From Sphingomonas gei (GTDB lineage: Bacteria; Pseudomonadota; Alphaproteobacteria; Sphingomonadales; Sphingomonadaceae), in NCBI RefSeq assembly GCF_004792685.1, contig NZ_SRXT01000008.1, forward strand, positions 1 to 64,000: a stretch of 64,000 nt of DNA. The letters run 5' to 3'. This document shows, in pieces, positions 46,337 to 55,155 of this stretch. A program made the translations under genes and the position numbers. A model generated the notes under the pieces. That model was given only the letters and a program-made list of their open reading frames with translations. It did no database searches and had not been told where the DNA came from. Every line of letters starts with the position of its first letter. Positions within the stretch are counted from its first letter, which is position 1.

Positions 46337-48555
46337 TGCGCCAGCGCCATGGCCCAACTCCGGCCCGCCTCGATATGCACGGTCTCGCCATTGTGGGCGA
46401 ACGTCAGCGCGGGACCGGCGACCACTTCGTAGCACGCGCCCTCGCGATCCACCCGCACGCGCAATTCGCTCCCGCGCCAGCACATTCCGAAACGATAGCC
46501 CGTCCACCCGGGCGGCACTTGCGGCCTGAATCCGAACCCTTCTCCCGAGGGCCGGAACCCGCCAAAGCCCCAGACCAGCGCCAGCCATGAACCCGCGAGC
46601 GAGGCCATATGCACGCCGTGATCGGTGTTGCCGTGCTGGTCTTCCAGATCGACGAACGTCGTATCACGGAAGAAGCGCAGCGCCGCCTCGTGTTCGCCGA
46701 CTTCGCTCGCCAGGATTGCGAAGCTGGACGCCGACAGAGTCGAATCATGCGTGGTGAGCGGCTCATAATAGTCGAACACCCGGCGCTTGCGTTCGGGCGA
46801 CACTTCCTCGCCCCCCAGCACCATGCCGAGCACAAGGTCGGCCTGCTTGCACACTTGATGGCGATAGAGCGTCATCGGATGATAATGGAGGAGCAGCGGA
46901 AAACGATCCTTCGGCGCGGCCGCCAGATCCCAACGCGGCTTGGACAGGAAGCTCGCATCCTGCGCATCGATGTCGCGCGCAACGTCATAGGGCAGATGCA
47001 ATGCGTCGGCGGCGCGGGAGAAGCGCTCGAGTTCTCCGTCCCCCAGTACCAGCTTGCGCGAAAGCGACGCCCATTGCTCGGGCACGGCATCCGCCATGCG
47101 GTCGGCAACCCGGCGCGCGAGGCGCAGATGCTTTTGCGCCATGCGGTTGGTGTACCAATTGTCGTCGACCAAAGCGGTATATTCGTCCGGTCCGGTGACG
47201 CCGTGAATGTGGAAGCTGTCGGCATGCCAATCGCCGAGCGCGAGCCACAGCCGGGCGGTCTCGATAAGCATCTCGGCGCCCATAGCGAACAGAAAATCAT
47301 CGTCGCCGCTGGCCTCAGCATAGAAGCCGATCGCGAAGCCGATGGCGGCGTTGATGTGGTACTGCGCCGATCCGCTCGGATAATGCGCCGAGCATTCGCG
47401 CCCAGCGATCGTCCGCCACGCGTAGAGCGCGCCGGACGCATGATCGAGTTCCCGGGCATTGGCGCGGGCGGCATCGAGCGTGCGGAAACGATAGACCAGC
47501 ATCGCGCGCGCAACGTCGGGCGCGATCAGCGCGAGTACCGGCAGCATGAACGCTTCGGTGTCCCAGAAGTAATGGCCTTCATAGCCCTCGCCGGTCAGCC
47601 CCTTGGCCGCGGCGCTCGAATGCCCGTCGCGCCCGGCGGAGGTGAACAGGTGAAACAGATTCACCCGCAATGCTGCGCTTGTCTCGGATTCCCCTTCGAT
47701 CGAAACGCCGGCGCGGTCCCAAAAGGCAGCGAATGCTTCGTGCTGGCCCTGCAACGCAGCGTCGAAGCCCGTGCGCAACGCGCGCTCTGCGCGGCTCTCC
47801 GCCTCGGCGCGAAGCGCGTCCGACGCCGCGGCCCCCGCGGCAAAGCCTGTCGCCACGACCAGCCACTCGTCATCCTGATGCGACCGCTGCGCCGCGGCGA
47901 CGCCGATCCCGCTTCCCGGAAGCCGTTCGACGATCAGCCCAGCGTCGGCCTGCTCGGTCTGAAAGCCGCCCGAACCGAGATGGACGCCGATCCGGGGATC
48001 GTCCGATTGTCCGATCGCGCGCGGCGCGGGCCCGAGGAAGGAGTCGAGCGCGACGTCCGCGCCATCCAGCTCGGCGCGGAGCCGGCGCAGCAATACCGGC
48101 GTTCCGTCGATCGGAACGATCCGCTCGGCATGGATCGTGAGGTGACGGCCATCGGCGAGCCTCCAGCACGACTCCCTGCGCAACAGGCCGGTGCGCAGAT
48201 CGAGCGCCCGTATTGTCTGAACGGCCTCGGCAGCGCCGAAATCGACCGGCACGCCGTCGACCAGCACGCGCAGGCCCAGGGGCTCCGCAACGGGGACGCG
48301 GGTGTCGGACCGTTCGGCGAAACCATGGAGCCGTTCGTGATAGTGGATCGGGCTCTGTTCGTAGGCTTCAGCCAGGAAAGTGCTGGCCCGCGCGCGCTCC
48401 TCGATTGCACCGCGCACGCCGATCGATCCGTTGGAAAGCGCGAGAATCGTCCCGACCCAGCCTTCGCGGTCGCTATCGTCACCGGCGATGACGAGCGTCC
48501 AGCCGTCGTCGGAAAAGGTGACGCCCTGTCGCCGATCGCGTTCCGCGCGCCCCAA
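46333..48555 (-). CDS. GH65 glycoside phosphorylase (maltose-phosphorylase type)
   Basis: About 740 residues in the GH65 pattern: N-terminal beta-domain (LSNGSIGVRGAIEE), helical barrel with GEGYEGHYFWDTE, the catalytic Glu in IHGVTGPDEY, a KQADLVL motif and the phosphate-site HDSTLSASSFAI. It would phosphorolyse an alpha-glucobiose (maltose, trehalose, kojibiose or nigerose) to beta-glucose 1-phosphate and glucose, inside the cell. No signal peptide. I prefer the TTG start: GAGAGGAG lies 6 bp ahead, while the upstream ATG at 48597 falls inside the apparent promoter. Exact substrate is open. Confidence 0.88.
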   Translation of the reverse strand: MGRAERDRRQGVTFSDDGWTLVIAGDDSDREGWVGTILALSNGSIGVRGAIEERARASTFLAEAYEQSPIHYHERLHGFAERSDTRVPVAEPLGLRVLVDGVPVDFGAAEAVQTIRALDLRTGLLRRESCWRLADGRHLTIHAERIVPIDGTPVLLRRLRAELDGADVALDSFLGPAPRAIGQSDDPRIGVHLGSGGFQTEQADAGLIVERLPGSGIGVAAAQRSHQDDEWLVVATGFAAGAAASDALRAEAESRAERALRTGFDAALQGQHEAFAAFWDRAGVSIEGESETSAALRVNLFHLFTSAGRDGHSSAAAKGLTGEGYEGHYFWDTEAFMLPVLALIAPDVARAMLVYRFRTLDAARANARELDHASGALYAWRTIAGRECSAHYPSGSAQYHINAAIGFAIGFYAEASGDDDFLFAMGAEMLIETARLWLALGDWHADSFHIHGVTGPDEYTALVDDNWYTNRMAQKHLRLARRVADRMADAVPEQWASLSRKLVLGDGELERFSRAADALHLPYDVARDIDAQDASFLSKPRWDLAAAPKDRFPLLLHYHPMTLYRHQVCKQADLVLGMVLGGEEVSPERKRRVFDYYEPLTTHDSTLSASSFAILASEVGEHEAALRFFRDTTFVDLEDQHGNTDHGVHMASLAGSWLALVWGFGGFRPSGEGFGFRPQVPPGWTGYRFGMCWRGSELRVRVDREGACYEVVAGPALTFAHNGETVHIEAGRSWAMALAQ

Positions 48556-48583
48556 AATCCACTCCTCTCGATGACGGGACCGG

Positions 48584-48612
48584 AAATAGCGGAGCATTGA
48601 TAACGATTTCAA
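48584..48612 (-). promoter_or_regulatory. Promoter and LacI operator of the GH65-pgmB operon
   Basis: On the minus strand TTGAAA, 17 bp and CTATTT form a sigma-70-like promoter. The 14-bp palindrome TGAAATCGTTATCA (48598-48611) covers its -35 box. A transcript from here would begin about 22 nt before the TTG start. Confidence 0.6.
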
Positions 48613-48642
48613 GAACAATGCGTCGGTGCCGGCGCCACGCTC

Positions 48643-49683
48643 TCAAGTCTCCCGCCGGACCATCCGGGTAGGCAGGACAACCGAAGCCGGGCGATCACCC
48701 TCGATCTGTTCCATCAGTTTCTCGACGAGCAGCGCGCCGGCGACGTCGGTCTTCTGATCAATCGTCGTGATCGCCGGATGGAAATGCGCCGAGGGTGGGA
48801 TGTTGTTGTATCCGACCAGGGAATAATCGCGCGGCGCGATCAGGCCGCGATCGCGGAACGCACCGATGACGGCCATCGCCGCGGTGTCCGAAAAGGCGAA
48901 CACCGCGTCGGGAGGCGCCACCCCGGCGAGGTAGGAGGCGACCGTTTCCGCCGTCACGGTGAACGCCATCGATGCGATCGGCAGCAAGTCGATCGCGACG
49001 TTGCGCGCGCCTTGCGCCGCAAGCTTCAGCCCCTCGTAGCGCAGGCGAAGTTCCTCGTGGCGAATGTCCCCGACGAACAGCCAGCGCTTGCGTCGATTGC
49101 TGACGAAATGCTCGCCGGCCAGCCTGCCGCCCCCCAGATTGTCGCTCCCCACCGCGCAATAGCCGGCGTCGGACGATACCGCACCCCAGACGACTAAAGG
49201 AATGTCGTGCTTGCCGAGGCTTCGCAGCATTTCGTCGCGCGTGCCTTGCCCCAGCACAATGAACCCGTCGGCGCCCCGGGCGCGGTGGAAGTCGCGGAAT
49301 GCGCGCACGTCGTCGAGCCCGGGTGGCGACAGCAGCAGATCCTGGTTGCGCACCGACAATGCTTCGGAGACCCCGGCGAGCAGCTCGAAGACGAACGGAT
49401 CGCCGATCGCGCCATGCCGGTGCGAGCCGAAATCGAGCATCACCGCAACCGTATTCGTGCGGGCGTGCCGCAGCTTCTGGGCATTGCGATTGACGGCATA
49501 GCCATGGGCGCGGGCGACCTCGAGCACCCGCTCGCGCGTCTCTTCGGTGACCAGAGGGCTGCCGTTGAGCACCCGCGAGACAGTCGGCGTGGAGACGTCA
49601 GCGAGTCGCGCAATGTCTTGCATTGTCAGCCGGGCGGAGGCCCTGCCCCGGCCGCTGCGCCCCTTGGTCGCCTCCCCGCTCAT
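48643..49683 (-). CDS. LacI-family repressor
   Basis: A 346-residue regulator. N-terminal helix-turn-helix and hinge: TMQDIARLADVSTPTVSRVL and NGSPLVTEETRERVLEVARA, followed by a sugar-binding domain (NTVAVMLDFGSHRHG, DAVFAFSDTAAMAVI, YSLVGYNNIPPSA). It lies between the GH65 operon and the divergent receptor gene. Four similar 14-bp palindromes upstream of the transporter, GH65 and two receptor genes suit its operators. Likely ligand: maltose-type sugar or a derivative, an inference. Confidence 0.9.
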   Translation of the reverse strand: MSGEATKGRSGRGRASARLTMQDIARLADVSTPTVSRVLNGSPLVTEETRERVLEVARAHGYAVNRNAQKLRHARTNTVAVMLDFGSHRHGAIGDPFVFELLAGVSEALSVRNQDLLLSPPGLDDVRAFRDFHRARGADGFIVLGQGTRDEMLRSLGKHDIPLVVWGAVSSDAGYCAVGSDNLGGGRLAGEHFVSNRRKRWLFVGDIRHEELRLRYEGLKLAAQGARNVAIDLLPIASMAFTVTAETVASYLAGVAPPDAVFAFSDTAAMAVIGAFRDRGLIAPRDYSLVGYNNIPPSAHFHPAITTIDQKTDVAGALLVEKLMEQIEGDRPASVVLPTRMVRRET

Positions 49684-49750
49684 GCCGCGTTAGGTAGGCC
49701 ATCCGCGGCACGCAGGGCAAGCGTCGCGACAGGATCGCGTTGCAGTCGCC

Positions 49751-49779
49751 TTGAAAAGCATTTCATAATTGCGTAGCAT
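49751..49779 (+). promoter_or_regulatory. Promoter and LacI operator of the first receptor gene
   Basis: TTGAAA, exactly 17 bp and TAGCAT form a promoter; the palindrome TGAAAAGCATTTCA (49752-49765) overlaps the -35 box, the geometry also seen before GH65. The intergenic region is shared with the divergent LacI gene, so autoregulation is possible. Confidence 0.6.
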
Positions 49780-49826
49780 CGACCGTGGCGAGGCAAGCAT
49801 GCCCGCTTGTTCAAGGGGAGGTAGAT

Positions 49827-52298
49827 ATGCTTCGCACCGCATTGCTCATGCTGAGTGCCGCGCCGTTCGCGCTCGCAGCATCCACCGTTCATGCTCAGCA
49901 GACACCCGACACCGCCGGCGCCCAGGCAAGCGATGCGGCCCAGCGCGTCGAAGGCGAGTCGCCGGATGTCGGCGAGCCGGCATATGATGGCGAGGAAATC
50001 GTCGTGGTCGGCACCGCCGGCGGCGGCACGCGCCGGCAGGACGCCGCCTTCGCCGTCACCAGCCTGTCCAGCGAGGCCATCGAACGCGCCGCGCCGAACA
50101 GCACCGCCGATCTGCTGCGCACCGTCCCGGGCGTAATGGCCGAGAGCTCGGGCGGGCAGAACGGCGCCAACATCTTCGTGCGCGGCTATCCTTCGGGCGG
50201 CGATGCGCAGTTCGTCACCTTCCAGCTTGCCGGTGTCCCGGTATTTCCGCCCTCGACGCTTTCGTTTCTCGAGAATTCGCAGCTGATCCGACTCGACGAG
50301 ACCGTGCAGCGCGTCGAGGCGGTGCGCGGCGGGACCGGCTCGCTATTCTCAAACGGACAGCCGGGTCTCACGGTGAACATCGTCCCGCGCACCGGTGGGA
50401 GCGATTTCCACGGCCTCGCAAAGGCCTCCTACACCGATTTCGGTGAGATCCGCGGCGATGCCTGGGTTTCGGGGCCGCTCAACGAGGATACCGGCTTCAT
50501 GATCGGCGGCTATTACGCCCAGGGCAACGGCGTGCGCGACCCGCAATTCCGAGCCGAGAAGGGCGGTCAGGTCACCGCCAACGTACATCACGATTTCGGC
50601 GGGCGCGGCTCGGTGGAGATCTATGCGCGCTACCTCAACGATCATGGCCAGTGGCTGCTGCCGATCCCGGTCGTATCGAACAATGGCGAGATCAGCGCCT
50701 ATCCCGGGTTCGACGCTGGAAGCGGCGTGCTCGCCGGCCGCGAGACCCGGATCACCACCAATCTGGTCGGTCGCAGAGTGGATCTCGCGGAAGGACGCGG
50801 CGCCGACGTGTTCAACAGCGGCATCACCTTCGATTATGAAGTCGCCGACGGCCTGCGCCTGCGCGAGCGCACCGCCTATCTCGGCGGAAATGCGGACACG
50901 ATCGGGCTGGTGCCGGACGGCGCGCCCGGATCCGCCGCGGCGCAGGCCGTCGCCCTGGGCGGCGCGGGCTCGACAGTTGCGAGCCTGAGCTATGTGAACG
51001 GCGGCGGCGCAGTTGCCGGCGGCGCCAATGCGCAGGTGATGCGCGCGGGCATCTGGGAAGTACGCAAGAAGATCAGCTCGTTCGTCTCGGATTCGGCGAT
51101 CGAGTGGAGCGCCGGCAGCAACAAGCTGACCGGAGGGTTCTACTACGCCAACTACACCTCCAACGATGTGTGGTCGCTCGGCAACCAGGTGCTGCTCGCC
51201 GCCGAGCCCAATGCCCGGCTGCTCAACCTGACGCTGAACGGCGGCCGCGCCGCGACGCTCAATGGCTTCACCAGCGGCCCCGGCTTCCAGGTCCGTGCGC
51301 AATACGAAGGCAGCGACGCGGCTTTCTACGCAGTCGACGAGTTCCAGATCACCCCAGAGTTGCGCGTCGACGGCGGCGCGCGATGGCAGCGGCACGTAGT
51401 GGACGCGACGATCCGCACGCCGGCGGCCGCGACGGTCAATCTCGATGGCAACCCCGCGACGCTCTACGACAATGCGGTCACGGTGCTCGGCGGCCCGCGC
51501 CTGATCGACTATTCGGACTCGGCCTGGTCGTGGACCGCGGGCGTGAACTACGACGTCACCAACCAGATCGGAATCTTCGCCCGCTACAGCCGCGGCAACA
51601 GTTTCCCGCAGTTCGACAATTTGCGAGATGCCTCCAACGCAGACATTGCCAACAATACCGGACTCGCCATCACCGCCGAGGTCGAAACCTATGAAGGCGG
51701 GCTCAAGGTCTCGATGCCATGGCTCAACCTGTACGCCACGCTCTTCCACAACAAGTTCGACGGGCTCGCGTCGACTCAACTCGTCAACAACGTGCCGCTC
51801 AGCCAGATCGGCGGGGCCAAGGCGACCGGCGTCGAGCTCGAAGGCGCAATCCGCCCGTTCGCCGGTTTCAGCGTCTCCGCCGCGGGCACTTGGCTCGACG
51901 CGTCGTATCAGGACTTCTTCACCGGTGGCGGGACGGTCGACAATACCGGCAACCGCGTTCAGCGCCAGCCGCGCTGGGCGTGGCGCGTGACTCCTGCCTA
52001 TGAAGCCGATCTCGGCAGCATCAAGCCATCGGTGTTCGCGACGCTGCAATATACCGGGGACCGCTATTCGGATCCCGAGAACCAGCAATTGCTGCCGCAT
52101 TTCTACCAGCTCGACGCGGGCGTCTCGGTCGACATCGGCGAGCGCGTGAAGCTGCAGGTGACCGGCAACAATCTTACCGACGAGATCGGCCTAACCGAGG
52201 GCAATCCGCGCATCATCGGCGGCCAGGGACAGGGCGTGATCCTCGCCCGTCCAATCCTCGGCCGCTCGTTCCGCTTCAGCGCAGCGCTGAGCTTCTAG
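49827..52298 (+). CDS. TonB-dependent receptor, LacI-linked
   Basis: An 823-residue receptor from MLRTALLMLSAAPFALAAST behind AGGGGAGG; an upstream start would add 14 unneeded residues. Signal peptide ends near VHAQ; TonB-box-like EEIVVVGTAGG; plug AVTSLSSEAIERAAPNSTAD then LLRTVPGVMAES; barrel end FRFSAALSF. No STN domain, so regulation is by LacI rather than by FecR. In Caulobacter, MalA-type receptors import maltodextrins; this gene may do the same. Confidence 0.9.
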   Translation: MLRTALLMLSAAPFALAASTVHAQQTPDTAGAQASDAAQRVEGESPDVGEPAYDGEEIVVVGTAGGGTRRQDAAFAVTSLSSEAIERAAPNSTADLLRTVPGVMAESSGGQNGANIFVRGYPSGGDAQFVTFQLAGVPVFPPSTLSFLENSQLIRLDETVQRVEAVRGGTGSLFSNGQPGLTVNIVPRTGGSDFHGLAKASYTDFGEIRGDAWVSGPLNEDTGFMIGGYYAQGNGVRDPQFRAEKGGQVTANVHHDFGGRGSVEIYARYLNDHGQWLLPIPVVSNNGEISAYPGFDAGSGVLAGRETRITTNLVGRRVDLAEGRGADVFNSGITFDYEVADGLRLRERTAYLGGNADTIGLVPDGAPGSAAAQAVALGGAGSTVASLSYVNGGGAVAGGANAQVMRAGIWEVRKKISSFVSDSAIEWSAGSNKLTGGFYYANYTSNDVWSLGNQVLLAAEPNARLLNLTLNGGRAATLNGFTSGPGFQVRAQYEGSDAAFYAVDEFQITPELRVDGGARWQRHVVDATIRTPAAATVNLDGNPATLYDNAVTVLGGPRLIDYSDSAWSWTAGVNYDVTNQIGIFARYSRGNSFPQFDNLRDASNADIANNTGLAITAEVETYEGGLKVSMPWLNLYATLFHNKFDGLASTQLVNNVPLSQIGGAKATGVELEGAIRPFAGFSVSAAGTWLDASYQDFFTGGGTVDNTGNRVQRQPRWAWRVTPAYEADLGSIKPSVFATLQYTGDRYSDPENQQLLPHFYQLDAGVSVDIGERVKLQVTGNNLTDEIGLTEGNPRIIGGQGQGVILARPILGRSFRFSAALSF

Positions 52299-52307
52299 AC
52301 CCCCCCT

Positions 52308-52337
52308 GTTCTCCGGCTCCGGCCGGAGAACATTTTT
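52308..52337 (+). terminator. Intrinsic terminator after the first receptor gene
   Basis: GTTCTCCGGC and GCCGGAGAAC make a perfect 10-bp stem with a 4-base loop, followed by ATTTTT. Textbook rho-independent form; it begins 9 bp after the stop codon. Confidence 0.9.
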
Positions 52338-52458
52338 CGTATTTCGATGCGCGGCCTTGCGCCGACGCGACGATGTCCGACCCTCGCATCCGCGACTCTC
52401 CCCGCTCGGCCCTGTTGCAACCGTGCACCACCCGTTAACCATTTCGTCGCGCCGCCTA

Positions 52459-52472
52459 AGAAAACGATTTCA
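52459..52472 (+). promoter_or_regulatory. Putative LacI operator before the second receptor gene
   Basis: AGAAAACGATTTCA matches the core of the other sites (compare TGATAACGATTTCA before GH65). It lies 79 bp before the start codon in a 213-bp region after the terminator. Confidence 0.5.
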
Positions 52473-52550
52473 TAACTTCGGTTTCACGACTATTTCGGCG
52501 TCAACCGCCGGACGCCCGATGAGGATGATCCGCGCTGGAGAGGAGTATCT

Positions 52551-55079
52551 ATGTTGCTTACGGTTCGCAACGTTCGCGCCGCGCTGCTTGCGAGCGCCGC
52601 CTTGTTGCCGCTCGCCGCTCAGGCCCAGACCGCGCCTGCCGATGCCCCCGTGACGCAGGACGCTCCGGAGGCTTCCGCCGATGAGGGCGAGGTCGTCGTC
52701 ACCGGCCAGACGACGCCCAACCGCCCGCTGATCACCGCCTCGGCCGACATCACGCTCGCCAACCGCGAATTGATCGATCAGAAGGCACCGCGCTCGACCG
52801 CCGATCTGCTCGAGATGGTCCCGGGCATCTTCGTCGAGGCGACCGCGGGCCAGATCTCGAACAATTATTCGGTCCGCGGGCTCCAGGGCGGCGGCCAGCG
52901 CTTCGTCCAGCTTCAGGAGGACGGCATGCCGATCCTCTATGGCGGCGGCGGCGCGGACTTCTTCTTCGACCCGGATTTGACGATCGATCGCCTCGAGGCG
53001 GTCAAGGGCGGCTCGTCGGGCGTGCTCACCGTCAATGGCGCAGGCGCGACGATCAACTTCGTCTCGAAGGCGCCGAACTTCGACAAGCCCGAGGGCACGG
53101 TTCGCTTCACCGGCTATAATTACGGGCTGAAGCGTGGCGATTTCTATTATTCACAGCCGATCGCCGACAATCTCGCCTTCAACGTCGGCGGCTATATCCA
53201 GTCGAGCCCCGGCGTCCGCAAGAATCCGTTCGACTATCAGGGATGGCGCCTCAAGGGTTCGCTCGAATATCGCTTCGAGGATGGCGGCTATGTGCGGCTG
53301 GCCGGCAAGGGCGGCAATGTCGAAAACGCTTATTATGCCGACCAGCCCTATCGCTTCGAGGACGGCAAGCCGACCGGCATCCCCAGCCTCGACACGCAGT
53401 TCGGCAATGTCGGCGGCGACGCCTTCGCCAATATCGCCGTGCCGGTTTCGACCAACGCGCATCCAAGCGGCTATCGCGACTTCAAATATCGCGACGGCGT
53501 GGTCGCCAAGACGTGGCAGGCGCGGCTCGATTTCGAGAAGCCGGTCAGCGACTCGTTCACCTTGTTCGGCCATGGCCGCTATCTCGATTATTCCTACGAT
53601 TTCAACGGCCTGTTCCCGGGCTCCGGCACGGGCAACGCTGGGCTCACCAGCGCGGTCAATTATCTCACGCCAGGCGCGAGTTCGCCGATCAACGACCTGT
53701 TGACGCTCGGCCGGGCAAGGTTCCCGACGACGGCGCGTTTCGGCATCAAGAACCTGCGCACCGGGCAAGTGCTCGGCGCCAATCAGGCCGCTGAGCTCAA
53801 CGCGCTCAACGGCAACGGCTTCCTCCAGCGCACCACGCTCAACCACGACACGATCGACGCCTATGATTTCGGCATGAACCTGGGTGGACGCTGGAATTTC
53901 GAGAGCGGCAGCTTCACCAACTCGCTGACCGCGGGCGTGATGTACTACAAGACCAAGCGCGATCAGGATCAGTCGGCGACCGCCAGCGTCGTCAACGACG
54001 TCCGCACCAACAGCGACATCTACGACGTCGTGGCGCTCGACGCGACGAACAATGTCATCGGCACGCTCTCGGACAACGGCCTCGTGTCGTACGGCGACTG
54101 GGGTGCCGGCATTCGCAGCCGCGAGGATTCGAGCATCTCGCTGTACCTGAATGACGAATTGTCGATTGGCGACCTGCATGTCGATGCCGGCGTGCGCTGG
54201 GAGCAGGACAGTGCCAAGGCGTGGGATGGCAATCAGGCGGCGGTCAACCAGCCGGTGCCGGCGGGCACCGCGGGCGTGCTCCCGACGGTCGGCGCGACCT
54301 GGGACGGCACCTACGCCGTGCGCAGCAAGAAGAAGCGGGCGGTCGCCTACACCGTCGGTGCCAACTATCTGATCACGCCCGGCTTCTCGATCTACGCGCG
54401 CTACGCCAACGGCTTCCAGATGAACAATGTCGACCCGATTACGGGAATCGAATTGTACGAGGCCGGTATCCGCTATCAGCATGGCCGTCTGTTCTCGGGA
54501 TCGGCGACGGTGTTCCGCACCAACTTCCGCAACCAGAACTATAATTTCGCCGATCCGGCGAACCCGACCCAGCAGAGCAACATCAATGCCGATCTGCGCA
54601 CCAATGGCGTCGAGCTCGATCTCAATGTGCGTCCGGTCGACTATTTCTCGATCGACTTCCAGGGCGTGTTCCAGGACCCCAAGCTGGTCAACCTCGCGAT
54701 CAACGGCGCCAACCAGGAGGGCTTCGAGGGCAATCGCCCCGAGCGCACGCCGGCACAATTGTTCACCATAACGCCGACGTTCAAGCTGCCGAACGGCTTG
54801 GGCGAGGTCTATGGCCGCTACAAATATATCGGCAAGATCTATGCCGACGCGGGCAATGGCGTGGCGCTTCCCAGCTATGGCGTGACCAGCCTGGGTGCCT
54901 CGTTCAACCTCAGCGAACGACTGCAGCTGAGCGTCAACGCCGACAACATTTTCGACGTGGTCGGCCTCACCGAAGGCAATCCGCGCCAGGGCCAGACGCA
55001 GGCAATCACCGACGGCTATTTCTATGCCCGCGGCATCGTCGGCGCCACCTATGGCGGCACGATCACGTTCAAGTTCTGA
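52551..55079 (+). CDS. TonB-dependent receptor, LacI-linked
   Basis: An 842-residue receptor with signal peptide (ending LAAQAQ), a TonB-box-like EVVVTGQTTP, plug (DLLEMVPGIFVEATAG, NNYSVRGLQGGGQR, RLEAVKGGSSGVLTV) and a barrel ending TYGGTITFKF. No STN domain. GAGAGGAG precedes the ATG. It is a separate transcription unit from the previous receptor, with its own operator-like site, and shares its transcript in part with the downstream hydrolase. Cargo likely alpha-glucans. Confidence 0.9.
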   Translation: MLLTVRNVRAALLASAALLPLAAQAQTAPADAPVTQDAPEASADEGEVVVTGQTTPNRPLITASADITLANRELIDQKAPRSTADLLEMVPGIFVEATAGQISNNYSVRGLQGGGQRFVQLQEDGMPILYGGGGADFFFDPDLTIDRLEAVKGGSSGVLTVNGAGATINFVSKAPNFDKPEGTVRFTGYNYGLKRGDFYYSQPIADNLAFNVGGYIQSSPGVRKNPFDYQGWRLKGSLEYRFEDGGYVRLAGKGGNVENAYYADQPYRFEDGKPTGIPSLDTQFGNVGGDAFANIAVPVSTNAHPSGYRDFKYRDGVVAKTWQARLDFEKPVSDSFTLFGHGRYLDYSYDFNGLFPGSGTGNAGLTSAVNYLTPGASSPINDLLTLGRARFPTTARFGIKNLRTGQVLGANQAAELNALNGNGFLQRTTLNHDTIDAYDFGMNLGGRWNFESGSFTNSLTAGVMYYKTKRDQDQSATASVVNDVRTNSDIYDVVALDATNNVIGTLSDNGLVSYGDWGAGIRSREDSSISLYLNDELSIGDLHVDAGVRWEQDSAKAWDGNQAAVNQPVPAGTAGVLPTVGATWDGTYAVRSKKKRAVAYTVGANYLITPGFSIYARYANGFQMNNVDPITGIELYEAGIRYQHGRLFSGSATVFRTNFRNQNYNFADPANPTQQSNINADLRTNGVELDLNVRPVDYFSIDFQGVFQDPKLVNLAINGANQEGFEGNRPERTPAQLFTITPTFKLPNGLGEVYGRYKYIGKIYADAGNGVALPSYGVTSLGASFNLSERLQLSVNADNIFDVVGLTEGNPRQGQTQAITDGYFYARGIVGATYGGTITFKF

Positions 55080-55097
55080 TCGCGCACGGAAAGTCGG

Positions 55098-55130
55098 GGC
55101 GCGGCAACCGAAAGGTTGGCCGCGCCTTTT
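55098..55130 (+). terminator. Terminator or attenuator between receptor and hydrolase genes
   Basis: GGCGCGGC-AACC, a GAAA tetraloop, GGTT and GCCGCGCC pair with a single bulged G; TTTT follows. It lies 18 bp after the receptor stop and 25 bp before the hydrolase start, so it probably lowers expression of the second gene relative to the receptor. Confidence 0.7.
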
Positions 55131-55155
55131 CGTTCCGGGAAGAGAGGAGAAACCA

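Noticed and set aside
46609-48600. 663-codon plus-strand ORF opposite GH65
   Set aside because: Shadow of GH65, whose catalytic motifs are complete.
50349-52100. 583-codon minus-strand ORF opposite the first LacI-linked receptor
   Set aside because: High-GC antisense frame; no family motifs, no ribosome-binding site, and the plus-strand receptor explains the region fully.
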